Source: Kordiimonas sp. SCSIO 12610 (lineage in GTDB: Bacteria; Pseudomonadota; Alphaproteobacteria; Sphingomonadales; Kordiimonadaceae). From it: a stretch of DNA of 64,000 nucleotides. Location of the stretch: the NCBI RefSeq assembly GCF_024398015.1, contig NZ_CP073747.1:444501-508500 (forward strand). The letters are read 5' to 3'. Shown one piece after another: positions 34,077-42,680 of the stretch; the first letter of the stretch is position 1, and every line of letters starts with the position of its first letter. A model generated the notes under the pieces. The model had not been told where the DNA came from and searched no databases. It saw nothing but the letters and a program-made list of their open reading frames with translations. The translations under genes were made by a program, and so were the position numbers.

Positions 34077-35315
34077 ATGACACCTTTACCCAGATCACCG
34101 CTTGCCCCTAAAAATTCACCTCATATTTTTCCGGTAAAAGGCGCGAAAGTAGCGGCTTTGGAAGCGAACTTGCGGTACAAAGATCGACCTGATTTGTTGC
34201 TGGCAACATTCGCTGATTCTACCGTGTGTGTAGGGGTTTTCACCCGATCTAAAACAGCTGCTGCACCTGTTATTTGGTGTCAGGACGCACTCTCCGCCGG
34301 GGCTGATGTGCGGGCATTAGTTGTCAATGCTGGTAATGCCAATGCGTTCACTGGCCGTGAAGGCGAGCGAACATGCAGGGAAACAGGGGAACATGTAGCG
34401 CACTTATTAAACTGCAAACCAGAGCAAACTCTTTTGGCCTCCACTGGTGTTATTGGCGAACCATTAGACCCTGAGCCCATCAAAACCGGACTTTCTGCAT
34501 TGGCTTCAAAAGTTACCGAACAAAGTTGGGGAATTGCCGCAGAAGCAATTATGACGACCGATACCTTTCCCAAGGCAGCGTCAAAGCAATTTGACCTGGA
34601 CGGGCAACCGGTAACGATTACGGGCATTGCCAAGGGCTCAGGTATGATTGCGCCTGATATGGCAACCATGCTTGGTTTTGTCATGGCTGACGCCGCCATA
34701 AGCCAAGAATGCCTGCAAGCAATTCTGAGGGATACAACAAACAAAAGTTTCAATGCGATAACGGTTGATGGTGATACCTCCACAAATGATTGTGTGCTGG
34801 CATTTGCTACAGGCCAATCGAATGCGAACAAGATCGAAAATATTGATGATCCAAGGTTTGCAATATTTAAATCAGAATTTCAGGCTGTCATGACGGACCT
34901 TGCCCATCAAATTGTTCGCGACGGCGAAGGCGCGCAAAAATTTGTTGAAGTGCAAGTGGAAGGTGCAGAAAACGACATAGCAGCACAAAACATTGGTAAG
35001 ACGATTGCCAATAGCCCTTTGGTGAAAACAGCAATAGCGGGTGAAGATCCGAATTGGGGCCGTATTGTTATGGCGATTGGCAAATCCGGTGAGGCGGCTG
35101 ACCGCGATAAATTACGTATTTGGATCGGTGATCAATTGATCGCCTGCGAAGGAAAAGTTCACGAAGATTACAGCGAAACAGATGCTGCAAATCATATGAA
35201 AGGTCAGGAAATTAGCATAAGGGTTGATGTCGGTATTGCAGGCGGCGTAGCAACAGTTTGGACCTGTGATTTAACACACCAGTATATAGAAATAAATGCC
35301 GACTATAGGAGCTGA
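34077..35315 (+). CDS. argJ: Bifunctional ornithine acetyltransferase / N-acetylglutamate synthase
   Basis: A 412-residue Ntn-type enzyme of arginine synthesis that transfers acetyl from N-acetylornithine to glutamate. It cleaves itself before the nucleophilic threonine in the motif GMIAPDMATMLGF. Other conserved pieces are TKSxxxAP-like 'RSKTAAAPVIW', VVNAGNANAFTG, STGVIG and NDxV ('TNDCVLAFATGQ'). The frame begins at 34029, but the ATG at 34077 gives the expected N-terminus. It is divergent from secA, with 276 bases shared between them. Confidence 0.94.
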   Translation: MTPLPRSPLAPKNSPHIFPVKGAKVAALEANLRYKDRPDLLLATFADSTVCVGVFTRSKTAAAPVIWCQDALSAGADVRALVVNAGNANAFTGREGERTCRETGEHVAHLLNCKPEQTLLASTGVIGEPLDPEPIKTGLSALASKVTEQSWGIAAEAIMTTDTFPKAASKQFDLDGQPVTITGIAKGSGMIAPDMATMLGFVMADAAISQECLQAILRDTTNKSFNAITVDGDTSTNDCVLAFATGQSNANKIENIDDPRFAIFKSEFQAVMTDLAHQIVRDGEGAQKFVEVQVEGAENDIAAQNIGKTIANSPLVKTAIAGEDPNWGRIVMAIGKSGEAADRDKLRIWIGDQLIACEGKVHEDYSETDAANHMKGQEISIRVDVGIAGGVATVWTCDLTHQYIEINADYRS

Positions 35316-35393
35316 TAGTCTGTTTAAAGTCGGTAAATATGACAGTTTTCGACTTGGTTATATGTAAGTTATTGTAAATAAATAATAAAATTC

Positions 35394-35409
35394 TGGCACG
35401 GAACTTGAT
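35394..35409 (+). promoter_or_regulatory. Sigma-54-like promoter
   Basis: TGGCACG-GAAC-TTGAT. Compared with the RpoN consensus TGGCACG-N4-TTGCW, only the C of the GC at -12 is changed. It lies 40 bases before an 89-codon gene with a good ribosome site, which is suitable spacing. The -12 GC step is important, so activity is uncertain. Confidence 0.42.
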
Positions 35410-35448
35410 TGTTCTACTCGAGCTATTGAGTTTGTGTTGGAGAATTTT

Positions 35449-35718
35449 ATGCCGAGCATAGATTATACTATTCAATTAAAATTTCTAAATGAATTGAACA
35501 ATGCCTTGACCGATGCCCTAAATCAGCAAGGTAATCAGACGACCGATAAGTTAAAAGAACTTAAATATATGCAGTCTGAGGTTAACCGCGCGCAAAGGGT
35601 GGTTAATGCGCGAATTGGCGGTGCTGAAATTGTTAATTCGAAATCGGTAGTGCATGAAACGCAAAATACCGCTAAATATTACGATAGTGAAGTTGAAGCG
35701 GTCAGCGCGGCCTATTGA
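35449..35718 (+). CDS. 89-residue hypothetical helical protein
   Basis: Start ATG at 35449 with GGAG six bases before it; the longer GTG frame at 35434 has no such site. The peptide MPSIDYTIQLKFLNELNNAL... is hydrophilic and strongly helical (heptad-like Leu/Ile spacing up to residue 60), with no signal or membrane span. I recognise no family. It converges on an Flp pilin gene just 10 bases beyond its stop, and has a sigma-54-like promoter upstream. A role with the pilin is possible but not shown. Confidence 0.6.
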   Translation: MPSIDYTIQLKFLNELNNALTDALNQQGNQTTDKLKELKYMQSEVNRAQRVVNARIGGAEIVNSKSVVHETQNTAKYYDSEVEAVSAAY

Positions 35719-35727
35719 AATAGACCG

Positions 35728-35901
35728 TTATATACTGGCTACAATTAAATTAAGAATAGCGAATAGCTCATCAGCCATAGTGCTAATACTGGTCACTAAA
35801 ACTAAAGCAAGTATTGCAGCAAGCAGTGCATATTCAATGGCTGTCGCACCTGTTTCATCGGTCATTACCGAATGTGGCAGTGTAGCTATCTTGTTCAACA
35901 T
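35728..35901 (-). CDS. Flp/Fap family type IVb pilin
   Basis: A 57-residue prepilin, too short for usual frame lists. ATG at 35901 has AGGA seven bases upstream; stop at 35728. The sequence begins MLNKIATLPHSVMTDETG and continues ATAIEYALLAAILALVLV: the prepilin-peptidase site G-ATAIEY has glutamate at +5 and tyrosine at +6, and a hydrophobic helix follows, exactly the Flp pattern. The Tad secretion genes (cpa/tad) are not in this window, so this is an orphan pilin, or its assembly locus lies elsewhere. Confidence 0.85.
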   Translation of the reverse strand: MLNKIATLPHSVMTDETGATAIEYALLAAILALVLVTSISTMADELFAILNLIVASI

Positions 35902-36024
35902 TTTATCGTCCTTAAAATAGGTTCGACTTTGTAATTTTATTAATCAGTCTCTTCAAAATCCCCTCAAAAGATAAATAAACAGTTAAAGCTTGAGTTTGTG
36001 TAAAATTGCTCCTAAACCAGCCTA

Positions 36025-36468
36025 ATGATTGATGATTGTCCAGAACCAAATGTGCGAATAGATGCTGGCTTGCCAACTGTATTGGTTGCCGCAATTGCCC
36101 TGATCGATGTCGATGGTCGTGTATTGATTGCCCAGCGACCAGAAGGTAAATCGATGGCGGGCCTTTGGGAATTTCCAGGCGGCAAGGTTGAAGCTGGTGA
36201 AATTCCAGAAGCTGCGCTCATTCGAGAATGCAAAGAAGAATTGGATATTGATATCACGGCGGCATGCCTTGCTCCGTTTGCATTTGCATCTCATTCCTAT
36301 GAAAAATTTCACCTGTTGATGCCGCTTTATTTATGCCGAAAATGGGAAGGCCTTGTTAACCCTCAGGAGGGGCAGGCGACTAAGTGGGTGCGAATTCGTG
36401 ATTTGAATGAATATCCAATGCCCGAAGCGGATATTCCGCTTGTCGCGATGTTGCGTGATTTTCTTTAA
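36025..36468 (+). CDS. mutT: 8-oxo-dGTP diphosphatase, NUDIX family
   Basis: A 147-residue NUDIX hydrolase that removes oxidised guanine nucleotides. The full box GGKVEAGEIPEAALIRECKEELDI is present and the surrounding 'RPEGKSMAGLWEFPGGK' is MutT-like. The next gene begins directly after its stop (TAA then GTG). The pair is a common alphaproteobacterial arrangement near ubiG and argJ. No ribosome-site sequence is obvious before the ATG. Confidence 0.9.
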   Translation: MIDDCPEPNVRIDAGLPTVLVAAIALIDVDGRVLIAQRPEGKSMAGLWEFPGGKVEAGEIPEAALIRECKEELDIDITAACLAPFAFASHSYEKFHLLMPLYLCRKWEGLVNPQEGQATKWVRIRDLNEYPMPEADIPLVAMLRDFL

Positions 36469-37032
36469 GTGCAGGATGAACGCCTCTATTTTGATGGTCT
36501 GCTGAAGCTTCTTCATGACGATAATTACGCAATTGATATTTTAAAATGTGTTCACAGCCAAATACCTCATGCCTTTGTCGCCGCGGGGTTTATCCGTAAT
36601 CGTATTTGGGACCATTTGTATGGAAATAATGGCTTATATCCCGACACTGATATTGATGTTATCTACTTCGATAAATCTAATAAAAACCCGGAAATAGATT
36701 ACGCACTGGAAGCCTCGCTTGAAGCCAAAATTTCGGCCCCCTGGCAAGTTCGAAATCAGGCGCGGATGCATGAATATAGCGGCCTAAAGCCTTTTAGAAG
36801 TCTTGAGCACGCCATGGCCCATTGGCCTGAAACAGCGACAGCCATTGGTGTGAGGTTGAGCGCTGAACAAAAGCTCGAATTCATTGCACCGTTTGGATTT
36901 GATGATTTATTAAATCATACACTGCGGATTACCCCAAATATGAAAAAGCATAACCTACCCGGCTTTCAAAGGCGATTTGCGGAAAAAGGTTGGCTTGAAC
37001 GGTGGCCACGTTTGAAGGTGTTGGATCAATAG
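36469..37032 (+). CDS. Nucleotidyltransferase family protein (NTP_transf_6)
   Basis: A 187-residue protein of the DUF925/NTP_transf_6 family: VAAGFIRNRIWDHLYG, DTDIDVIYFD (metal-binding aspartates), and WQVRNQARMHEYSGLKPF. The fold is a minimal nucleotidyltransferase; its substrate is unknown. GTG start directly after the mutT stop, so it is translationally coupled and the two are an operon. Confidence 0.85.
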   Translation: MQDERLYFDGLLKLLHDDNYAIDILKCVHSQIPHAFVAAGFIRNRIWDHLYGNNGLYPDTDIDVIYFDKSNKNPEIDYALEASLEAKISAPWQVRNQARMHEYSGLKPFRSLEHAMAHWPETATAIGVRLSAEQKLEFIAPFGFDDLLNHTLRITPNMKKHNLPGFQRRFAEKGWLERWPRLKVLDQ

Positions 37033-37052
37033 ATTTTGATCACGCGTATTCC

Positions 37053-37898
37053 CTATTCATTTGGCTTTTTACCGAGCGCATCCCTTAGGTTAATCTTACC
37101 GCTGCCTGGTTTTAACGGCTTTTGTTGGCTTTCATGGGGGTGCCAGCCTGTCATGTAAATAATTTGAAAGGTTGCGGGTATGCGTCCATCACTGCCGGCA
37201 AAATCGCGTAAATAAATTTCGCTGGCCCGCATTAATACGTCTTTGCGCATGAAATTTTTAGATCGATTGATAAGCGCATTGGTTTCGCCCATACCGCGCA
37301 GGTCCTGCATTAGTTTTAAAGGATGCTCATAGGTTACAGTTATTGTATCCATATCGGTAACCGGTAAGGCAAACCCAGCGCGCTGAAGAATGCTGCCAAT
37401 GTCCCTGACGTCGGCAAATGGCGAAATTCGTGAGTGTGCACCACTTGTTATTTCCGATTCCGCAGTGATGAGGGCATGCCTAAGCTCAAAAAGCGTATCC
37501 CCACCAAAAATGGAAGCCATAAAGAGACCGTCGGGCTTTAGCGCTCTGTTCGTTTGAATTAGAAGGCCTGGTAAATCATTTATCCAGTGCATGCGAAGAT
37601 TAGAAACAATCAGGTCAAAATGATTAGGTTCAATATCCAGAAATTCACATGGGAATTCACGAATATTTGTAACACCTGAGGCTGCGGATAATGCGGCTAT
37701 GTTGGACAAGCCGCCCAAATCACAAATGGTTTGGAACTTGCGGTTGATATCCAGCAGTCTGTCATTCATACGATCAGCGATTTCACGGTGCAAGAAGTTA
37801 TGGTCATCGGGAAGCCGCTGACTGCGGATTGCATTTTTCAAGACTTGCTCTTGATCAAAGAGGGTAATGTTATCTGAATTCTGAGTATTCTGTGTCAT
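37053..37898 (-). CDS. SAM-dependent methyltransferase, NDUFAF5/BioC-like
   Basis: A 281-residue class I methyltransferase-like protein: LFDQEQVLKNAIRS near the N-terminus and 'FDLIVSNLRMHWINDLPGLLIQTNRALKPDGLFMASIFGGDTLFELR' are characteristic of the alphaproteobacterial and mitochondrial NDUFAF5 family, whose human member hydroxylates an arginine of complex I. Motif I (ICDLGGLSN) is degenerate relative to a typical GxGxG. The protein ends in a Lys/Pro-rich tail. It converges on the nucleotidyltransferase gene, with 20 bases between. Confidence 0.85.
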   Translation of the reverse strand: MTQNTQNSDNITLFDQEQVLKNAIRSQRLPDDHNFLHREIADRMNDRLLDINRKFQTICDLGGLSNIAALSAASGVTNIREFPCEFLDIEPNHFDLIVSNLRMHWINDLPGLLIQTNRALKPDGLFMASIFGGDTLFELRHALITAESEITSGAHSRISPFADVRDIGSILQRAGFALPVTDMDTITVTYEHPLKLMQDLRGMGETNALINRSKNFMRKDVLMRASEIYLRDFAGSDGRIPATFQIIYMTGWHPHESQQKPLKPGSGKINLRDALGKKPNE

Positions 37899-37985
37899 TC
37901 CTTTGCCCTAAAGCAGGATTTATTTGCGCGCAACTTGTTTTCTCATAATACTGTTATTCTAACCTAATAGATTGATATTGTTTTG

Positions 37986-38726
37986 ATGATGCGATCATAT
38001 GCCCAGAATATAATTGACTTTGTTCTGCCACCAAGGTGCCCGCTTTGTAGTGTACGTGTTCATGTTGATGGAAACTTCTGTGGGCGTTGTTGGTCTGATT
38101 TGTCTTTGATCATTGACCCATTGTGTAAATCTTGCGGCATGCCCTTTGATTATGAGATCGAAGATAATTTGATATGCGGTGAATGTATTAAGTCAACACC
38201 GTCCTTCGATCATGCCCTGTCGGTTTTCAGATACGAAGGCAAGGGAAGGTCGCTTGTTTTGGCGCTTAAGAATAATCGTTCCTTTGTTGGGTTCCAGGCT
38301 TTATCAAAATTGATGATCAATACTCTGTTTGTCCCAGAAGATATTGACCTTGTCATCCCTGTTCCCTTGCACCCTCTCAGGCTTATGAGGCGACGATTTA
38401 ATCAATCACATTTGCTAGCGGACGCATATGTAAACGGGTGTGGTCATAACCTAAAAGTTAGCTCTACGGTTTTGGTTCGCCAGAAAAATACAGTTACGCA
38501 GGGCAGTTTAAACCGCAAAGAGCGTCATAAAAATGTACGAACGGCGTTTACCGTTAAGGAACGGCAACAGGCAAAAATTGAGGGTAAAAGGGTTTTGTTG
38601 GTGGATGATGTGTATACAACAGGCGCAACGTTAAATGCTTGTGCAAAGACACTGAAAGCGCATGGTGCCGCTAGGGTTGAGGCTCTAACGCTTGCGAGGG
38701 TTGTTGGTTTGAATAGTTACATATAA
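37986..38726 (+). CDS. ComF family phosphoribosyltransferase-like protein
   Basis: A protein of about 246 residues with an N-terminal cysteine-rich zinc-binding part (CPLC, CGRC, CKSCG, CGEC) and a C-terminal PRTase fold with the PRPP loop RVLLVDDVYTTGATL. ComF relatives act in DNA uptake in naturally competent bacteria, but in most alphaproteobacteria the role is unclear. Start: ATG at 37986 or 37989; a TTG at 37983 is possible. Divergent from the methyltransferase gene. Confidence 0.88.
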   Translation: MMRSYAQNIIDFVLPPRCPLCSVRVHVDGNFCGRCWSDLSLIIDPLCKSCGMPFDYEIEDNLICGECIKSTPSFDHALSVFRYEGKGRSLVLALKNNRSFVGFQALSKLMINTLFVPEDIDLVIPVPLHPLRLMRRRFNQSHLLADAYVNGCGHNLKVSSTVLVRQKNTVTQGSLNRKERHKNVRTAFTVKERQQAKIEGKRVLLVDDVYTTGATLNACAKTLKAHGAARVEALTLARVVGLNSYI

Positions 38727-38849
38727 CTGTAAAGATCGGTTGAATTGCTTTCAGTTATCGAAATATTCACACATTTATGATGAGTTTACCCTCTTTTATT
38801 CATAGAGATGTTGGCCTAAGTATAAGCGCAAATATCAAAGGAAACAAAA

Positions 38850-39107
38850 ATGGCTAATGTAGTAATTTACAGTTCTAACTTCTGTCCTTTCTGCCATCGT
38901 GCAAAAGCGCTTTTGAAGCAAAAGGGCGTGAATTTTAAGGAAATCAGTGTTGATATGAAGCCTTCGGTTCGGAAGGAAATGCGTCAAAAAGCTGGCGGTG
39001 TTAATTCTGTTCCACAAATTTGGATCGGCAACGAACATGTTGGCGGGTGTGATGACCTTTATGCACTTGAAGCCAAGGGTGGCCTCGACACGCTGTTAGC
39101 GTCATAG
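38850..39107 (+). CDS. grxC: Glutaredoxin 3
   Basis: An 85-residue thiol oxidoreductase with active site CPFC (SNFCPFCHRA), the TVP-like loop NSVPQIWIG and GG in EHVGGCDDL. It reduces disulphides with glutathione in the cytoplasm. AAGG six to nine bases before the ATG. Followed after nine bases by the amidase gene, so they form one operon. Confidence 0.94.
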   Translation: MANVVIYSSNFCPFCHRAKALLKQKGVNFKEISVDMKPSVRKEMRQKAGGVNSVPQIWIGNEHVGGCDDLYALEAKGGLDTLLAS

Positions 39108-39116
39108 GCAATTAGG

Positions 39117-39941
39117 ATGAAGGTTGCTCTTGTTCAATTGACAACGGGGCGTGATCCCGCGCGTTCCGTTGACGTTGCCTTAGAGCAAATTCGCCTCGCA
39201 GCGGCCACTGGTGCTCAGCTTATTAGCACACCAGAAACAACTCATATGATGGAAATGGACCGGAAACTGGTTCTATCCAAAGCATATGCAGAAGAAAATG
39301 ATCCCGGTTTGAAAGCGTTCCAAATGATCGCGAAAGAGCTTCAGGTTTGGCTGCATATTGGATCACTGATCATAAAAGTTGCTGATGATAAGTTGGCTAA
39401 TCGTTCCTTTTTGATTGGCGATGACGGCTCAATCAAAGCCCGTTATGATAAGCTACATCTTTTTGATGTTGATCTGGGAAGCGGCGAAATTTACCGCGAG
39501 TCTGCACTCTACAGAGCTGGCAAGGACGCAATTGTTGCTGAGACCCCTTGGGGTGAAATGGGGCTTTCAATCTGTTATGACCTCCGTTTTCCTGAATTAT
39601 ACAGGCACTATGGGGAAGCAGGTGCTACTCTGATTATGGTCCCGGCAGCATTCACTGTGCCAACGGGTAAGGCGCACTGGCATACGCTTCTTAAGGCGCG
39701 TGCTATTGAAACGGGCGCGTATATTTTGGCGGCGGCTCAAACAGGGCTTCATGAAACAGGCAGAGAAACCTTTGGGCATAGTTTAGTCATAGATCCATGG
39801 GGGCAGATCATTGCGGATGCAGGTGCAGAGGCTGGTTATATTACCGCTGATCTTTCGCTTGAAAAAGTCGCTGAAACCCGTAAAAAGATGCCCTCATTGC
39901 AACATTCAAGGCCTTTTGATATGACCGTGTTGCAGAATTAG
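39117..39941 (+). CDS. Carbon-nitrogen hydrolase (deaminated glutathione amidase-like)
   Basis: A 274-residue nitrilase-superfamily enzyme. The catalytic triad is visible: Glu in STPETTHM, Lys in RYDKLHLFDVDL, Cys in LSICYDLRFPELYR. The 'NIT1/NIT2' branch repairs deaminated glutathione or omega-amidates, a fit with the upstream glutaredoxin. Start ATG nine bases after grxC. The precise substrate is inferred. Confidence 0.88.
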   Translation: MKVALVQLTTGRDPARSVDVALEQIRLAAATGAQLISTPETTHMMEMDRKLVLSKAYAEENDPGLKAFQMIAKELQVWLHIGSLIIKVADDKLANRSFLIGDDGSIKARYDKLHLFDVDLGSGEIYRESALYRAGKDAIVAETPWGEMGLSICYDLRFPELYRHYGEAGATLIMVPAAFTVPTGKAHWHTLLKARAIETGAYILAAAQTGLHETGRETFGHSLVIDPWGQIIADAGAEAGYITADLSLEKVAETRKKMPSLQHSRPFDMTVLQN

Positions 39942-39965
39942 TGCACGGAAACTGTTGTAAGTTAC

Positions 39966-40475
39966 ATGATTGTCTTTGATTTAAAATGTAATAATGACCA
40001 TAAGTTTGAGGCATGGTTTCAATCCTCGAACGCTTTTATGGAGCAACAACAGAAGGGTATTGTTGAATGCCCCTTTTGTGGTTCAAGTGATGTTCAAAAG
40101 GCGATTATGGCTCCTAATGTTGCCGCTAAATCTAATCAAAAGCCTGAAGCATCGCCCAAGCCCTCTTCTGAAGTTTCGCAGTCAACATATAAAGGCTCTT
40201 CCAAATCCGTAGCAGCAACCACCAGCCCTAAAGTTGAAATCCCTAAGGAACTTGCGGAAGCAGCACAGGAATTCGCCAAAACTGTGAAAAAGCACGTTGA
40301 AGACAATTGCGATTATGTCGGTAAGGAATTTGCTGAGGAAGCGCGAAAAATTCATTACGGTGAAACCACGGAACGCGGTATATACGGTGAAGCGAGTGCC
40401 GATGAAACGGCAGAACTTATCGAGGAAGGTATCGATATCTTGCCGATACCCATTGCCCCGAAAACAGACGCCTGA
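39966..40475 (+). CDS. DUF1178 family protein
   Basis: A 169-residue protein with an N-terminal zinc-ribbon-like part (IVFDLKCNNDHKFEAWFQSSNAF... VECPFCGSSDVQKAIMAPNV), a low-complexity linker and a C-terminal helical part (EDNCDYVGKEFAEEARKIHYGE). DUF1178 proteins are found next to this amidase in many alphaproteobacteria; function unknown. Last gene of the grxC operon, convergent with ubiG. Confidence 0.92.
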   Translation: MIVFDLKCNNDHKFEAWFQSSNAFMEQQQKGIVECPFCGSSDVQKAIMAPNVAAKSNQKPEASPKPSSEVSQSTYKGSSKSVAATTSPKVEIPKELAEAAQEFAKTVKKHVEDNCDYVGKEFAEEARKIHYGETTERGIYGEASADETAELIEEGIDILPIPIAPKTDA

Positions 40476-40493
40476 AAATACTGCTAATTTTGT

Positions 40494-41261
40494 TTAGATA
40501 TTAGGGCTTGTCGCAACCATTGCGTAATTCACATCAGTATCACTGCCAGATAATGACCATTTTTGACTAAACGGCGAAAAAATAAAGCCAGTAGGCTCTG
40601 ATGCTTCGAAACCTGCTTTTCTGCATGCATTTTGAAGTTCAGCGGGTGTGATAAATTTATTCCAGTCGTGAGCCCCTTTGGGGAGCCACCTCAATACATA
40701 TTCAGCACCAACGATAGCAAAAAGAAAGGCCTTGGCTGTTCGGTTAATTGTAGACAGAAGCATAATGCCACCGGGCTTCAACAGTGACCGACATGCAGAA
40801 AGATACGCATCAACGTCTGCAACATGCTCTATCACTTCCATATTAATGATCACATCAAATGTTTCACCTGCCTCGGCGAGCGCTTCTGCCGTTGTATGAC
40901 GATAGTTAACGCTTGCCCCTGTCTCGCTCGCATGATGACTGGCGATATGAATATTCTTCTCGGAGGCGTCAACACCGTGCATGTCTGCACCCAGGCGCGA
41001 CATTGGCTCGGAAATTAGCCCGCCCCCGCAGCCAATATCTAAAAACCTCAAACCTTCGAATGGCTTTTTGGCTGAAGCATCTAAATTAAAATGATCGGTA
41101 ACAGCGTCACGAATAAACTTAAGGCGAGTAGGGTTTAACTGATGCAGGGGTTTGAAGGGGCCCTTAGGGTCCCACCATGTGTCAGAAATAGCTGCGAAAA
41201 ACTCTACTTCACTCTCGTCAACGGTTGACCCGGAAGCAATTTTACTATTCATTTCTGACAC
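40494..41261 (-). CDS. ubiG: Ubiquinone O-methyltransferase UbiG
   Basis: Carries out both O-methylations in ubiquinone synthesis. The chain of 255 residues has SAM motif LDIGCGGGLISEPM, FDVIINMEVIEHV and LSTINRT, and FFAAISDTWWDPKGPFKPLHQLNPTRL at the N-terminus. Frame opens at 41294 with TTG; GTG at 41261 has AAGGAG ten bases before it and was chosen; ATG at 41252 is the alternative. The gene is divergent from lysC. Confidence 0.94.
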   Translation of the reverse strand: MSEMNSKIASGSTVDESEVEFFAAISDTWWDPKGPFKPLHQLNPTRLKFIRDAVTDHFNLDASAKKPFEGLRFLDIGCGGGLISEPMSRLGADMHGVDASEKNIHIASHHASETGASVNYRHTTAEALAEAGETFDVIINMEVIEHVADVDAYLSACRSLLKPGGIMLLSTINRTAKAFLFAIVGAEYVLRWLPKGAHDWNKFITPAELQNACRKAGFEASEPTGFIFSPFSQKWSLSGSDTDVNYAMVATSPNI

Positions 41262-41444
41262 AACAAAGGCTCTCCTTGAAATATTATTACGCAAAATCTT
41301 TGTAAATCGGGCTTTTCTGGTCTTGCGAATATGCTAACCAACCTGTAGACAGGTCGCGCTGCATTTATACGCACCATTCTGACGTTTGGGTCAAGCGTAA
41401 TGCGGCATAATAGCATGATGTTTATTTTCTGTCTGGATCGATAG

Positions 41445-42668
41445 ATGGCAAGAATAGTAAAAAAGTTTGGCGGTACATCCGTAGGTGACCTTGATCGTAT
41501 CAGGAATGTCGCCACGCGTGTTGCTAAAGCTGTGGAAGAAGGCCATGAGGTTGTGGTTGTGGTTTCCGCGATGTCTGGCGTGACTAATCAATTGGTCGAT
41601 TATTGCCGCACGGCTGCAATGATGCATGATGCCCGAGAGTATGACACAGTTGTCGCTGCAGGTGAGCAGATCACAAGTGGTTTGCTTGCGATTACATTGC
41701 AGGATATGGGAGTACCCGCGCGGTCATTCCTCGGTTGGCAAATACCGATGATAACAAATAATGTGCACGGTGCCGCCCGTATCGAGGAAATCAAGACAGA
41801 GAAACTTGAGGAATGCCTGAAAGGTGGCCGCGTCGCTGTTGTCGCGGGTTTTCAGGGTATCGCTGAAGATAATCGGATAACGACGCTTGGACGTGGTGGT
41901 AGCGATACAACAGCTGTTGCAATTGCTGCTGCCCTTGAGGCAGACCAGTGTGATATTTATACTGATGTGGATGGTATCTACACAACAGATCCACGCATCG
42001 TTCCTAAGGCACGTAAGCTTGATAAAATCACATATGAAGAAATGCTGGAGATGGCATCATTGGGTGCAAAGGTATTGCAAACCCGCTCGGTTGCACTTGC
42101 CATGAAATATGGTGTGAGAACACAGGTGTTGTCATCTTTTGAAGATTTACCAGGAACATTGGTTGTAGGTGAGGAAGAAATTGTGGAACAGGAAGTTGTA
42201 AGCGGCATTGCATATGCCAAAAGTGAAGCAAAAGTTACAGTTGTGGGCCTTTCCGATAGTCCGGGTAAAGTCTCGAATTTGTTCGCCCCGCTTGCTGATG
42301 CAAATGTCAATGTTGATATGATTGTTCAAAGCGCATCAGATAATGGGAAAGCAACAGATGTTACTTTTACAATCCCAGAAGATGATCTGCTGCGGGCTAT
42401 CAAGGCGCTTGAAGAAAGTCAGGAGACGCTTGGCTATAAAGACCTCATTTCAACAGATAACGTTGTGAAGGTTTCTGTTGTTGGTGTTGGTATGAAGAGC
42501 CACGCAGGTGTCGCGCGTAAAATGTTTGACACACTTGCAGAAAAGGGCATCAATATTCAGGTTATTTCTACATCTGAAATTAAAACAAGCGTACTTATAG
42601 ACGCAGAATATACCGAACTTGCTGTACGAGCGCTTCATACGGCATATGGGTTGGATGCAGCCGAATAA
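41445..42668 (+). CDS. lysC: Aspartate kinase
   Basis: Phosphorylates aspartate at the head of lysine, threonine and methionine synthesis. The 407-residue chain has KFGGTSVGD, the catalytic domain to about residue 230 (LGRGGSDTTAVAIAAAL, TDVDGIYTTDPRIV) and two ACT domains (about 265-400) for feedback inhibition. Length is that of the monofunctional class. NMO-like gene follows after 12 bases. Confidence 0.96.
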   Translation: MARIVKKFGGTSVGDLDRIRNVATRVAKAVEEGHEVVVVVSAMSGVTNQLVDYCRTAAMMHDAREYDTVVAAGEQITSGLLAITLQDMGVPARSFLGWQIPMITNNVHGAARIEEIKTEKLEECLKGGRVAVVAGFQGIAEDNRITTLGRGGSDTTAVAIAAALEADQCDIYTDVDGIYTTDPRIVPKARKLDKITYEEMLEMASLGAKVLQTRSVALAMKYGVRTQVLSSFEDLPGTLVVGEEEIVEQEVVSGIAYAKSEAKVTVVGLSDSPGKVSNLFAPLADANVNVDMIVQSASDNGKATDVTFTIPEDDLLRAIKALEESQETLGYKDLISTDNVVKVSVVGVGMKSHAGVARKMFDTLAEKGINIQVISTSEIKTSVLIDAEYTELAVRALHTAYGLDAAE

Positions 42669-42680
42669 AAGGCGGAAAAC

